22,821 bases of DNA. It comes from Candidatus Komeilibacteria bacterium RIFCSPLOWO2_02_FULL_48_11 (lineage in GTDB: Bacteria > Patescibacteriota > Patescibacteriia > UBA2169). The position numbers and the translations under genes are program-made. This document shows positions 1 to 7,363 of the stretch, in pieces (within the stretch, counting starts at the first letter, position 1; every line of letters starts with the position of its first letter). The stretch is from contig MHKO01000035.1 of assembly GCA_001818435.1 (NCBI GenBank), positions 1 to 22,821 on the forward strand. The letters are read 5' to 3'. A model generated the notes under the pieces. The model was not told the origin of the DNA. It made no database searches and was given only the letters and a program-made list of their open reading frames with translations.

Positions 1-132
1 GGTATATACCGGCAACGCCGCATTGCCTCCGGGTGGTGCTTGGGTGGGTTCTGACCAGGCCGCGCGGAGACTAAGCGGCAATAATAAAAAGGCTAATAGA
101 AAAAAATAGTGTTTTTGTTTGATGAGAAGCAT
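1..132 (-). CDS. Secreted protein, N-terminal fragment (runs off left edge)
   Basis: The minus strand is open from an ATG at 132 to the window edge, giving 44 residues. They form a signal peptide: a basic start (MLLIKQKHY), a hydrophobic core (FFLLAFLLLPLSL), then a polar region reading EPTQAPPGGNAALPVYT. The 'EPTQ-PPGGN' style just after the signal peptide is, from memory, a hallmark of CPR surface and pilin-like proteins. The body lies outside the window, so the function is unknown. A competing plus-strand reading (2 to 109) is open too, but its residues look like nothing in particular, whereas the minus frame gives a textbook export signal. No Shine-Dalgarno is visible before the ATG. Confidence 0.75.
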   Translation of the reverse strand, partial: MLLIKQKHYFFLLAFLLLPLSLRAAWSEPTQAPPGGNAALPVYT

Positions 133-148
133 GGGACTAATAAATATC

Positions 149-257
149 AAGATACAAGAAACAAGATACAAACAATATTCAAATTAAAAATTAAAATAGG
201 GAATTGAATTTGAATATTGAGTATTTTAATTTGTTTGTTTCTTGTGTCTTGTATCTT
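149..257. repeat. Long imperfect palindrome, MITE-like
   Basis: The arms 149-175 and 231-257 are inverted copies matching at 25 of 27 positions, each starting AAGATACAAG at its outer end. A second inner pair (aatattcaaatt, 174-185 and 207-218) continues the palindrome. The outer arms contain the tandem unit 'acaagataca'. The element fills the gap between two minus-strand secreted genes and holds no gene. Palindromes of this 'gatacaag' type recur in CPR genomes as I recall them; whether it moves, terminates transcription or is inert cannot be told here. Confidence 0.7.
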
Positions 258-335
258 TACTGATTATTATACAACAAAATCCAGAAAACTGCCAAAATTT
301 TGTACACAGATTAGAAAATTTTACGCCTCAATTTG

Positions 336-1721
336 TCAAGATGACGGCACCACCTCCCGCAAGGTCGGCAAACCCTTAATCATATCAGCAAAACCAGGCG
401 GTGGATTGACCGCGGCCCGACCGTCAAAAGTGATTTGTTCAGCTGGCGTGTTGTCAGCAGACACAAAAAGACGCTGGAGAAAAATGGAATGGGCAATAAA
501 CATGCCATTGACTGCCAACGGCTGTTCAGTAAGCGGGTTGCCGGTGGTGCCAGTAGTAATGCCTGAAGCGCCTTCGCTGTAAAAAACGCCAGCCATTGAA
601 CTGACCACTGGATTAATCGTAACATTGCCTTTCACTAGCCAGCCTATGGATGGCAGATTATCAATTCTCCCGGCCACGGCTCCGCTTTGATAAAGCGTGT
701 TGGCATTCACTATTAAATCACCATCCACGATAATAGTGCCGTTTCCCTTTTGAACGCCTGTTCCTTTGTTGAAAGTTAAATCACTATCAATAGTCAGATT
801 GCCGGTGAAGTAATGTATTTTCCTTTCCAAGATGATATTGGCCCCTAAAGCGCTGGAACTATTGCTGTCCCCGCTATGGGTGACAACTGTGCCATAATAG
901 CCGTTAAAAATTCCTATCCGGTCCAAAATTCCCAAAGTCCCGCGATAACTGTTTGACTGCTGGGGCAAAGCAACAACGCCAAAATTCTCACTGCGGTATG
1001 GCGCTCCGGCGCCGCCCGGTGAAGTAATGGTGGCTGGGTCAATGGTACCATTAGCCTGCAGTAGATAAGTGGCGCTGTAGCGCCCGGCTGGCGGAGAAAA
1101 AGGAGCATCAATATCGCCGCCGCTGTAAATGTCACCATATAAAGTTTCAAACCAGCGGGCCACGGCACTGGCGCCGTAACCATTGCCGAGCCAGCTGACC
1201 CAGCCGGTTCCCCGGTCCGGCTCCGGGCCATAACCAATGTTATCTCCTCCGTTCCACGACCAGCCGGTAAAGGCGCGGTTGGTACCTACCTGCACCCCGT
1301 AATCAACTGTATTAATGACAATCGGTCCCATCTTCAGCCAACCGTTTGAACCCAAAGATTCAACTTTAGCCCAGCCCGTAATTTTGCCCACAGTTGAAGT
1401 TGGTGATTCTCCCAGGTTGCGAGTAAAAAGCGAGGTATAGTTCGGAGCCGTGGGATAGGGTCCGGCTGGCTGGAAATTGACCCAGCCTACGTTTGGCGAC
1501 CAGCCATAGCCGGTCATGGGCGTGGCGGGAGTGGGGGCATCAAAATTAACGTCCGCGCCATAATCAACATCAGCTCCGGTGTTGGCGCAATTCAAAGAAA
1601 TCCAACCGATATTTGATGACCAAATAAAGCCGGTAATGTCGTGAAAATTACAAGCCGCTTGGACCACCACTGGAACCAATAGCAATGTTATAATTACTCC
1701 TAAATGAATTTTCTTTACCAT
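336..1721 (-). CDS. Secreted GW-repeat surface protein
   Basis: Predicted exported protein of 461 residues. Residues 1-22 are a signal peptide (MVKKIHLGVIITLLLVPVVVQA). A Cys follows at 24, but Gln at -3 argues against a lipobox, so signal peptidase I cleavage is likelier; C24 and C45 could form a disulfide. Repeats of the GFIWSSNIGWISLNC type sit at about 31-45 and 71-85, with further GW motifs at 116-130 and 152-177. Residues 190-205 (WFETLYGDIYSGGDI) and the glycine-rich C-terminal half, with several 'GNxTI/GDLIV' strands, look like a beta-rich surface or pilus-associated domain. The family is common in CPR genomes but has no assigned reaction. A TATAAT lies 9 nt before the ATG, and the start codon sits within a small palindrome (TACCAT-T-ATGGTA, 1716-1728). 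Confidence 0.8.
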   Translation of the reverse strand: MVKKIHLGVIITLLLVPVVVQAACNFHDITGFIWSSNIGWISLNCANTGADVDYGADVNFDAPTPATPMTGYGWSPNVGWVNFQPAGPYPTAPNYTSLFTRNLGESPTSTVGKITGWAKVESLGSNGWLKMGPIVINTVDYGVQVGTNRAFTGWSWNGGDNIGYGPEPDRGTGWVSWLGNGYGASAVARWFETLYGDIYSGGDIDAPFSPPAGRYSATYLLQANGTIDPATITSPGGAGAPYRSENFGVVALPQQSNSYRGTLGILDRIGIFNGYYGTVVTHSGDSNSSSALGANIILERKIHYFTGNLTIDSDLTFNKGTGVQKGNGTIIVDGDLIVNANTLYQSGAVAGRIDNLPSIGWLVKGNVTINPVVSSMAGVFYSEGASGITTGTTGNPLTEQPLAVNGMFIAHSIFLQRLFVSADNTPAEQITFDGRAAVNPPPGFADMIKGLPTLREVVPSS

Positions 1722-1731
1722 TATGGTATAA

Positions 1732-1798
1732 TTATATTGTCATATTGCTAAATTGTTATATTGTTTCAGCGCATTAACAATATGACAATATAACAATT
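1732..1798. repeat. Palindromic repeat in divergent promoter region
   Basis: A perfect 16-bp inverted repeat, TTATATTGTCATATTG at 1732-1747 and its complement at 1778-1793, overlaps a second pair, AATTGTTATATTG at 1751-1763 and its complement at 1786-1798. The two pairs share the right-hand sequence, so the region can fold in alternative ways. It fills the gap between the divergent genes starting at 1721 and 1821 and so overlaps their promoters. Confidence 0.75.
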
Positions 1799-1803
1799 AT
1801 TCT
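1774..1803 (+). promoter_or_regulatory. Weak candidate promoter for the gene at 1821
   Basis: TTAACA (1774-1779), an 18-nt spacer and TATTCT (1798-1803) lie 17 nt before the ATG at 1821. Both boxes fall inside or at the edge of the palindromic repeat. The match is modest and the region is AT-rich, so chance matches are easy. Confidence 0.3.
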
Positions 1804-1820
1804 AATTTCATTATATCACT

Positions 1821-2360
1821 ATGCCTAAAAAACAAAACTTTAGAACAGGGCAAGGCCTGGCCTCGCGCCAGGCGCTTATTGTCCTGGGAGCGACGCTATT
1901 GGCCGCGATTATCATCATTGTTGTTTTTGCTTTTTTAATTGAACGCGACAATCAAGCCAGCAACCAAAATTATCAAAACTACGTCAATCAGCTCAAAAAC
2001 CAACAAAATGCCCCTCCAGCGCAGACGTCAACAACTGAACCGGAAATTCCGCGCCAAATTGTGCGCGGCGTGTTGACTGTCATCAATCCAGAAACAATCT
2101 CGGTTGCAACTGAAGGCGCTAATCAAAAAATTGAAATATCCCTGCGGCCCGAAACAACCATCACCTACCAAAACAAAGCCTTTGACCGCAGCCGCTTTTA
2201 CATTGGCGATCAGCTGGAAATAACGGCCCGGCCAGCCGCCGGAACCCTGGTGGCGGAAACTATAACTGTTCTGGTTTCCGCTTCCCCGGCCACCCCAGCG
2301 CCTTTGCCGCCGGTTACGCCCCAAAACATTCAACCCGACGGCTCAATCAAGCCGCTTTAA
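1821..2360 (+). CDS. Membrane-anchored protein with DUF5666-like beta domain
   Basis: Unassigned protein of 179 residues. A basic N-terminus (MPKKQNFRTGQ) is followed by one transmembrane helix at about 19-41, then a Gln/Asn-rich linker (44-75), a small beta domain at about 80-152 and a proline-rich tail. The beta domain pattern (GVLTVINPETISV... IEISLRPETTITY... GDQLEITARP... ETITVL) resembles the DUF5666 / OB-like fold of extracytoplasmic proteins; this is recognised by pattern only. The likely topology is N-in with the domain outside. Only 28 nt separate it from the next gene on the same strand, so the two are probably co-transcribed. No Shine-Dalgarno is visible. Confidence 0.7.
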   Translation: MPKKQNFRTGQGLASRQALIVLGATLLAAIIIIVVFAFLIERDNQASNQNYQNYVNQLKNQQNAPPAQTSTTEPEIPRQIVRGVLTVINPETISVATEGANQKIEISLRPETTITYQNKAFDRSRFYIGDQLEITARPAAGTLVAETITVLVSASPATPAPLPPVTPQNIQPDGSIKPL

Positions 2361-2388
2361 ATCCCAAGAAAAAAACTAGGCAAAGACT

Positions 2389-3822
2389 ATGCCAGAATTA
2401 CTTATAAAACCAACAACAATATCAAAGACATTGTCTTTGATATTTAATATTGACACAGCTGGGTGGTATGTGCTTTCTGTTTCAGCGCGCGTGCGGGACG
2501 AAAAACAAAGAGGCGCTGACGCCACTGATGATGAAGATTTGAGAATTGAAATTGATGGAGAGAAATTTTCCAAGCTAAATAATCCACAACGCTACTTTGA
2601 CTCGCCAGCTGCTTTTTCTGGCGGAAAGTTGCATAATACCTCAAAAACAGTCTACTTCATTACCCAATTTAGGGCCGGCAAACACGCTGTTTCTTTAATT
2701 CCAGACCAAGGCGCGCTTGTTGAACGAGTTGATATTCAAAATATCGCTGATCCGTCGCATGTTGCATTTGGTTTAAACCAGCAAGCCGAAGACGGAAACA
2801 ATAAGCCGTGGCTCACTTTTGTTTTAAGGGATCTTGGACTGAAATCATTGACCGTAAAAGCGCAAGCGCGCTGGAGGTTCTCTGACGGCGACGACATCAA
2901 GGTTATTGTTGACGATAACATCAAGAAAAACAAATCATCAATTTTGCATCGCAATTGGATTTTTGCTTCAAATGTTATCAGAAAAATTTTAAAAAGCGAA
3001 ACAGGGGAAGCTAATGCTGACAAGCCGGAACAGAGCATTAAATGGGGCGTGCGGTGGCTGGATCATAAGGCGCAGGGCATCACTGATGCTGGAGAGCGGC
3101 ATTGGCGGCCATGGAATGAGGCCGTGCGGAATTATAACTCGCAAGGAAACACCAAATACGAAAAAGAAGTGTATGGTGTTTATAAAAACGGCATAGACAA
3201 CCGTGACAAAAAGAATCCGATTAAACTTTGGACTATAATTTTTTTCCTGCTGGGTTGCGGAGTGGCTGGATCAGTATTATTTGGAATACAGCGATACAAC
3301 AACCAAGGCAAGATGTGGCTTACTTTTGAGGACGGCAAAGAAAAGAGGGCGGCATACGTGCTTACGCTCAACCGAATTGAGGGGCTTGTCGTGCGGCATA
3401 TTCCCATTTCAGTGGAATACACGAATGGCGGCAACACGTTCGCGATCATAAAGCGCGCCACGCCTCAAGAACGCGTTGAGGACTTGTTCGGCTCTGAGCC
3501 GTATGCGGTGGTCGTGACCGGAGAGGGATGGGGTGGTTTTCTTATTAAGTATGTACTGAAAGAAACCGACAACGGTTTGGCCTTGGTGCCGATTGTTGGG
3601 GAGTATGGAGAAGGGGACGACAATGATGCTTTTCATGCTGATGAAATTTCATTCGTTGATACTGATGGTGACGGAATTATGGAAGTGGATGAGGCGGGGT
3701 ACGTCTTTTACGAAAACGCTCTGGATCAAATTTGGCATTCGTGGTACCAATATAATGCGAGCGCCGGGAGGTATGAGTTTTTCAGGAAAGACAAGGAAAT
3801 CGCGACCGAGTGGGATATATAA
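2389..3822 (+). CDS. Protein with tandem N-terminal beta domains, mid-protein TM and EF-hand-like tail
   Basis: Unassigned protein of 477 residues. There is no signal peptide. Residues 10-120 look like a carbohydrate-binding-module-like jelly roll (WYVLSVSARVR, DLRIEIDGEKF, KTVYFITQFRAGKHAVSLIP), and 135-180 begin a second similar module (WLTFVLRDLGLKSLTVKA, DDIKVIVDD). A single hydrophobic helix lies at 280-300, followed by about 175 residues ending with an EF-hand-like or VCBS-like loop DTDGDGIMEVDE (424-435) and aromatic strands. I recall similar N-terminal modules in other CPR proteins. With the helix in the middle, one half must be cytoplasmic and the other outside; which is which is not settled. 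It sits 28 nt after the previous membrane protein and is followed by a strong hairpin. Confidence 0.7.
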   Translation: MPELLIKPTTISKTLSLIFNIDTAGWYVLSVSARVRDEKQRGADATDDEDLRIEIDGEKFSKLNNPQRYFDSPAAFSGGKLHNTSKTVYFITQFRAGKHAVSLIPDQGALVERVDIQNIADPSHVAFGLNQQAEDGNNKPWLTFVLRDLGLKSLTVKAQARWRFSDGDDIKVIVDDNIKKNKSSILHRNWIFASNVIRKILKSETGEANADKPEQSIKWGVRWLDHKAQGITDAGERHWRPWNEAVRNYNSQGNTKYEKEVYGVYKNGIDNRDKKNPIKLWTIIFFLLGCGVAGSVLFGIQRYNNQGKMWLTFEDGKEKRAAYVLTLNRIEGLVVRHIPISVEYTNGGNTFAIIKRATPQERVEDLFGSEPYAVVVTGEGWGGFLIKYVLKETDNGLALVPIVGEYGEGDDNDAFHADEISFVDTDGDGIMEVDEAGYVFYENALDQIWHSWYQYNASAGRYEFFRKDKEIATEWDI

Positions 3823-3835
3823 AGGTTTTTGCTTG

Positions 3836-3876
3836 ATCCCGCCCCTTTTTTCGGATTACGAAAAAAGGGGCGGGAT
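3836..3876. terminator. Perfect 18-bp hairpin after the envelope gene pair
   Basis: ATCCCGCCCCTTTTTTCG (3836-3853) pairs perfectly with 3859-3876 around a 5-nt loop (gatta). It starts 14 nt after the stop codon at 3822. The stem is exceptionally stable, but the T-run lies inside the stem and not after it, so it is not a classic intrinsic terminator on either strand. Transcript-end hairpin or palindromic repeat are the alternatives. Confidence 0.55.
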
Positions 3877-3931
3877 TGACAAGAAAGTATTTTAATGAGA
3901 AAATTTGACTTCCAGTAACTAACTTTTTGTC

Positions 3932-6418
3932 ATGTCAAATAATCTTTTGGCGGAAAAATTCACTCAACACTTAAAACAAGCTCTGCTCCGAGCTCAATCT
4001 TTGGCTTGGCAAAACCCTAGCCTCTCGGACGAGCCGAATGAAATAAGCTCAACCCATCTTCTAGATTCCCTTTGGCGCGAGCCTGGCAGTATTGCCTCGG
4101 AAATTATCAGCAAAGCCAGCCCCGTGGAATCCCGCCAAAGCGGGGCGGCTGTGGTAATTACCCGCAAACCAGCCAAGACGCGGTTAGGCCAAGAAGCTGT
4201 GACTAGAATCATCAAGGCCGTGCATTTGAGCCGCCAATACGGCCATAAGTACGTGGGCACTGAACATCTTTTAAAAAGCTTGACCGAGATTAATTCCGCG
4301 GCAGTTAAAAATTGGTGGCAAAAGCACGCCATCAACTTAAATGATTTGGAAAAAAACCTCCACATTGTGCTGGAGAGCACTTCTAAGTTTCCGGATTTAA
4401 CCGCTGTTTTTCGCTCCCAGCCCGCGACCCGGGCCATCCGCGCCGAAAGATTGCAGGCCGCGCTGGAATACTTTGGCCGCGAGCTGACCAGCGTGGAAGC
4501 GCAAAAAGACATTGACCCGGTTATCGGACGGGAAACGGAAATAAACCGCTTAATCCACGTGCTCTGCCGGCGCTACAAGAACAATCCCCTGCTTCTGGGC
4601 GAGGCTGGGGTGGGCAAAACCGCCATTGTGGAAGGCTTGGCTAAAAAAATATCCCAGGGCGCGGTGCCGCCGATTCTGGCCAATAAAAAAATCTACACCA
4701 TTGATTTGGGCGCGATTGTGGCCGGCACGATTTATCGAGGCGAATTTGAAGCCCGGTTTAAAAACCTGATTGAATCAGCCGAGGAGAGCGGCAACGTGAT
4801 TCTTTTTATTGATGAAATCCACACCATTATCGGCGCTGGCTCGGCTTCGGGCTCTTTGGACGCGGCCAATATGTTAAAGCCGGCCTTAGCCCGGGGCAGA
4901 GTGAGCATTATCGGCGCCACCACCACCGAAGAATACAAAAAACACGTTGAAACCGACAGCGCCCTGGAGCGCCGCTTGCAGCCGATTATCATTAATGAAC
5001 CCAATGCCGAAGAAACCACAAAAGTGCTCGCTGGCATCCGCTCCAATTACGAACATTTTCATAACGTCATCATCACCGACGAAGCCATTGCCGCGGCCGT
5101 GGCGCTTTCTAACCGCTATCTAACCGAAAAACTGCAGCCTGACAAAGCCATTGACTTGATTGATGAAGCCGCGGCTAAAGTGAAAGTTGAACACTCGGAG
5201 CGCAGTATTTGGCAGAAAATCCGCAAAACCGAAGCCACCCTGGAGCGCGCCCTGGCGGCCAAGCGCCAGGCAGTGTCAAATGAGGATTACAGCCTGGCCA
5301 TGGCGCTGAAACAGCAAGAAAGCGACATCCAAAGCAGCTTGCAGAAATTACTCTCTGAAGCCAAAAAAGAAGACGTTCATAAAGTTAGAGTGGAGCGCAA
5401 GCATGTTTTGGAAGTGGTGGCCCGGTTGACCAAAATTCCCTTGGGCGAGCTCGGCAGCGATGAGCGCGATCTGCTCTCTGATTTGGAAGAGCGGCTGCGC
5501 CAAAGAATTATCGGCCAAGACCAGCCGCTCTCAAAAATCGCTAATCTTATCCGGCGCGCCCGCACCCAGGTGGCGAGCCCTGGCAAACCCCTGGCCTCTT
5601 TCTTATTTTTAGGCCCTTCCGGGGTTGGGAAAACCGAAACCGCCAAGCAGCTGGCCGCCACTTTATTCCGCGACCCCAAAGCTTTGATTCGCCTGGACAT
5701 GTCCGAATTTTCCGAAGGCTTTACTCTGTCGCGCTTAATCGGCGCTCCGGCTGGCTATGTCGGCTACCGCGACAGCAATAAATTCACAGATTTGGTCCGG
5801 CGCCAGCCTTACGCCGTGGTGCTCTTGGATGAAATTGAAAAGGCTCACTCGGAAGTCTTTAACATCTTGCTGCAAATTCTGGAAGATGGCGAGCTTTCGG
5901 ATGCCACGGGCCGGCGCGTCAATTTCCGCAACACAGTCATAATCATGACTTCCAATTTAGGATTGGAAGAATTCAAAACAACCGCTGGCCTTGGTTTTGG
6001 CGAGAGCGCCTCTGCTGCCACCGATTTTGCCACCGTGGCCAAACGCGTCTTGCGCGAAACTGAAAATCATTTTAAGCCGGAATTCCTAAACCGGATTGAT
6101 TCGCTCATTGTGTTCAATCCTTTAGCGCGCGAGCACTTGGGGCAAATTATCAACCTGTTTGCCAAAGAAATAAACGAGCGGCTGATAGAGAAAAACTTAA
6201 GCATCAATTTGACGGCTGCGGCTGAAACTTACATTCTTGACCGCGCCTCCCTGCCGGCAATCGGCGCCCGCAGCATCCGCCGGTTTTTCCAGGAGCAAAT
6301 TGAGAGCGAGTTGGCCAATACCCTTCTTAACGAAAAATTCAGGATGGCTGATTCAGCCGTTAAAACCGAAATTATCATTGACGCGGCTGACAATAAGTTA
6401 ATTTTTAAAGCCGGCTAA
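3932..6418 (+). CDS. clpC: ClpC-type AAA+ unfoldase (Clp protease ATP-binding subunit)
   Basis: ATP-driven unfoldase of 828 residues, the usual ClpC length. The Clp N-domain (about 5-150) is divergent but keeps its two helical repeats (THLLDSLW at 41; GTEHLLKSL at 109). AAA1 has Walker A GEAGVGKT (223-230), pore loop GTIYRGEFE (265-273), Walker B ILFIDEIH (290-297) and arginine-finger region ERRL (346-349). A UVR-like middle segment lies at 451-473. AAA2 has Walker A GPSGVGKT (561-568), pore loop GYVGY (608-612), Walker B VVLLDEIEK (629-637), sensor TSN (673-675), an LGFG tripeptide-type loop (687-690) and sensor-2 GAR (778-780). In ClpA/ClpC/ClpX a loop of this kind docks on ClpP, so it very likely feeds a ClpP encoded elsewhere. 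No Shine-Dalgarno, and no CtsR or CIRCE operator was seen upstream. Confidence 0.93.
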   Translation: MSNNLLAEKFTQHLKQALLRAQSLAWQNPSLSDEPNEISSTHLLDSLWREPGSIASEIISKASPVESRQSGAAVVITRKPAKTRLGQEAVTRIIKAVHLSRQYGHKYVGTEHLLKSLTEINSAAVKNWWQKHAINLNDLEKNLHIVLESTSKFPDLTAVFRSQPATRAIRAERLQAALEYFGRELTSVEAQKDIDPVIGRETEINRLIHVLCRRYKNNPLLLGEAGVGKTAIVEGLAKKISQGAVPPILANKKIYTIDLGAIVAGTIYRGEFEARFKNLIESAEESGNVILFIDEIHTIIGAGSASGSLDAANMLKPALARGRVSIIGATTTEEYKKHVETDSALERRLQPIIINEPNAEETTKVLAGIRSNYEHFHNVIITDEAIAAAVALSNRYLTEKLQPDKAIDLIDEAAAKVKVEHSERSIWQKIRKTEATLERALAAKRQAVSNEDYSLAMALKQQESDIQSSLQKLLSEAKKEDVHKVRVERKHVLEVVARLTKIPLGELGSDERDLLSDLEERLRQRIIGQDQPLSKIANLIRRARTQVASPGKPLASFLFLGPSGVGKTETAKQLAATLFRDPKALIRLDMSEFSEGFTLSRLIGAPAGYVGYRDSNKFTDLVRRQPYAVVLLDEIEKAHSEVFNILLQILEDGELSDATGRRVNFRNTVIIMTSNLGLEEFKTTAGLGFGESASAATDFATVAKRVLRETENHFKPEFLNRIDSLIVFNPLAREHLGQIINLFAKEINERLIEKNLSINLTAAAETYILDRASLPAIGARSIRRFFQEQIESELANTLLNEKFRMADSAVKTEIIIDAADNKLIFKAG

Positions 6419-6423
6419 ACTCG

Positions 6424-6560
6424 CCGTCATCCCGAGCGGAGCCAGACGAAGCTCTGTAATCAGAGCGCAGTCTGGCGAAGTCGAGGGATCTCTATGATGA
6501 CGCAACAAGCATCAAAAAATGAGATCTTTCGACTCCGCTTCGCTCCGCTCAAGATGACGG
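6424..6560. repeat. 137-bp palindromic repeat with nested hairpin
   Basis: The outer ends ccgtcatcccgagcggag (6424-6441) and 6543-6560 are inverted copies matching at 16 of 18 positions. A second pair, gtcgagggatctc (6480-6492) and 6521-6533, matches at 11 of 13. Inside the left arm sits a complete nested hairpin, GCCAGAC-gaa-GCTCTG-taat-CAGAGC-gca-GTCTGGC (6441-6476), with no counterpart in the right arm. The outer sequence is of the widespread GTCATCC-GAGCG-GGATCT intergenic repeat type. It fills the clpC-comF gap and its last bases overlap the comF start codon. Confidence 0.8.
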
Positions 6561-7345
6561 TCAAGCGCAATGCCAGGCTTTTGCTCGACCTGATATTTCC
6601 CATCGAGTGTCTTGGTTGCGGCCAAGAAGGGGTTTGGTTTTGCCCCAACTGCCTCTCAAACCTGCCTCTCCTGCCCGCGCGCCACTGCCCGTTCTGCGGC
6701 CAAAAAAATCATTGGGGCCAAACTTGCCAAGCCTGCTGCCAAAGCCGCGCGCTCGCTGGAGCCATCGCCTTTATCCCCTACGCCAATCCTGTAATCCAAA
6801 AACTTATTCAGGCCTGGAAATACCAAGGCGCCAAAAACCTGACTCAACCGCTCTCTATTTTTGTTTCCCAGGGCTTGGACGCAATGACGCTTAAACTGCG
6901 CGAGCAAAGTCGCGCTTTGGAGAGTGGGTTGAGCCAAATAAGACTGGCAACTTGGCCGGCCCTGCCGACTTTGATTCTTTCCAGCCAAACGACTTTGGTG
7001 CCGGTGCCGCTCGCTCCCAAACGCTTGCGCTCGCGGGGCTTTAACCAGGCCGAAGAACTGGCCCTGGCTCTGCAGGCAAAACGCGGCTATAACCTGGATG
7101 GCCTTATCAAAAGAACGCGCCACTCCGCGGCCCAGGCCACTCTCTCGGGCTCGGACCGGCTGACAAACGTTAAGCAAGTTTTTGCTTTGACGACTGACGC
7201 GGCCTCAATTGTCAATAAAAATTTTTTGATTATTGATGACGTTATCACCACTGGCTCAACCTGCGAAGCCATAGCCCGCTTGCTAAAAGGGAGCGGCGCG
7301 GCCTCGGTTTGGGCATTGGCCATTGCCTTTGGCCACCCTTTGTAA
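6554..7345 (+). CDS. comF: ComF family amidophosphoribosyltransferase-like protein
   Basis: ComF-family protein, 263 residues from the ATG at 6554. The family is linked to uptake and processing of transforming DNA. N-terminal zinc-binding region: CxxC pairs at C19/C22, C30/C33, C45/C48 and C58/C61. The phosphoribosyltransferase domain follows, with VPVPLAPKRLRSRGFNQAEELA split over 149-170 (the ComF signature) and the PRPP loop IIDDVITTGST at 226-236. An upstream in-frame ATG at 6494 would add 20 residues, but these are encoded entirely by the palindromic repeat (the translation reads MMTQQASKNEIFRLRFAPLK), so 6554 is preferred. That ATG is itself part of the repeat's terminal GATGACGG. The reading frame is intact and both zinc and PRPP motifs are complete. 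Confidence 0.9.
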   Translation: MTVKRNARLLLDLIFPIECLGCGQEGVWFCPNCLSNLPLLPARHCPFCGQKNHWGQTCQACCQSRALAGAIAFIPYANPVIQKLIQAWKYQGAKNLTQPLSIFVSQGLDAMTLKLREQSRALESGLSQIRLATWPALPTLILSSQTTLVPVPLAPKRLRSRGFNQAEELALALQAKRGYNLDGLIKRTRHSAAQATLSGSDRLTNVKQVFALTTDAASIVNKNFLIIDDVITTGSTCEAIARLLKGSGAASVWALAIAFGHPL

Positions 7346-7357
7346 AAATGATATAAT
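7329..7357 (+). promoter_or_regulatory. Promoter of the LAGLIDADG gene, leaderless type
   Basis: TTGGCC (7329-7334), a 17-nt spacer and a perfect TATAAT (7352-7357), then GGAAGC and the ATG at 7364. With 6 nt between the -10 box and the ATG, transcription would start at or next to the A of the start codon. The -35 box lies within the end of comF. Confidence 0.6.
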
Positions 7358-7363
7358 GGAAGC

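Noticed and set aside
2..109. Plus-strand open frame ending in TAG at 107-109, as a C-terminus of an upstream gene
   Set aside because: The opposite strand of the same DNA encodes a clear signal peptide with a CPR-type mature start, which is far more specific than the unremarkable plus-strand residues.
217..582. Plus-strand open frame of 121 codons
   Set aside because: It starts inside the palindromic repeat and then runs antisense to the secreted GW protein, with no domain-like sequence.
3876..3904. TTGACA at 3876 as the clpC -35 box
   Set aside because: The best sequence 17 nt downstream (gaaaat) is a poor -10 box, and TTGACA overlaps the hairpin end; chance is likely.
6494..6553. Upstream ATG as the comF start
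   Set aside because: The 20 extra residues are encoded only by repeat DNA, and the ComF zinc region starts normally after the ATG at 6554.
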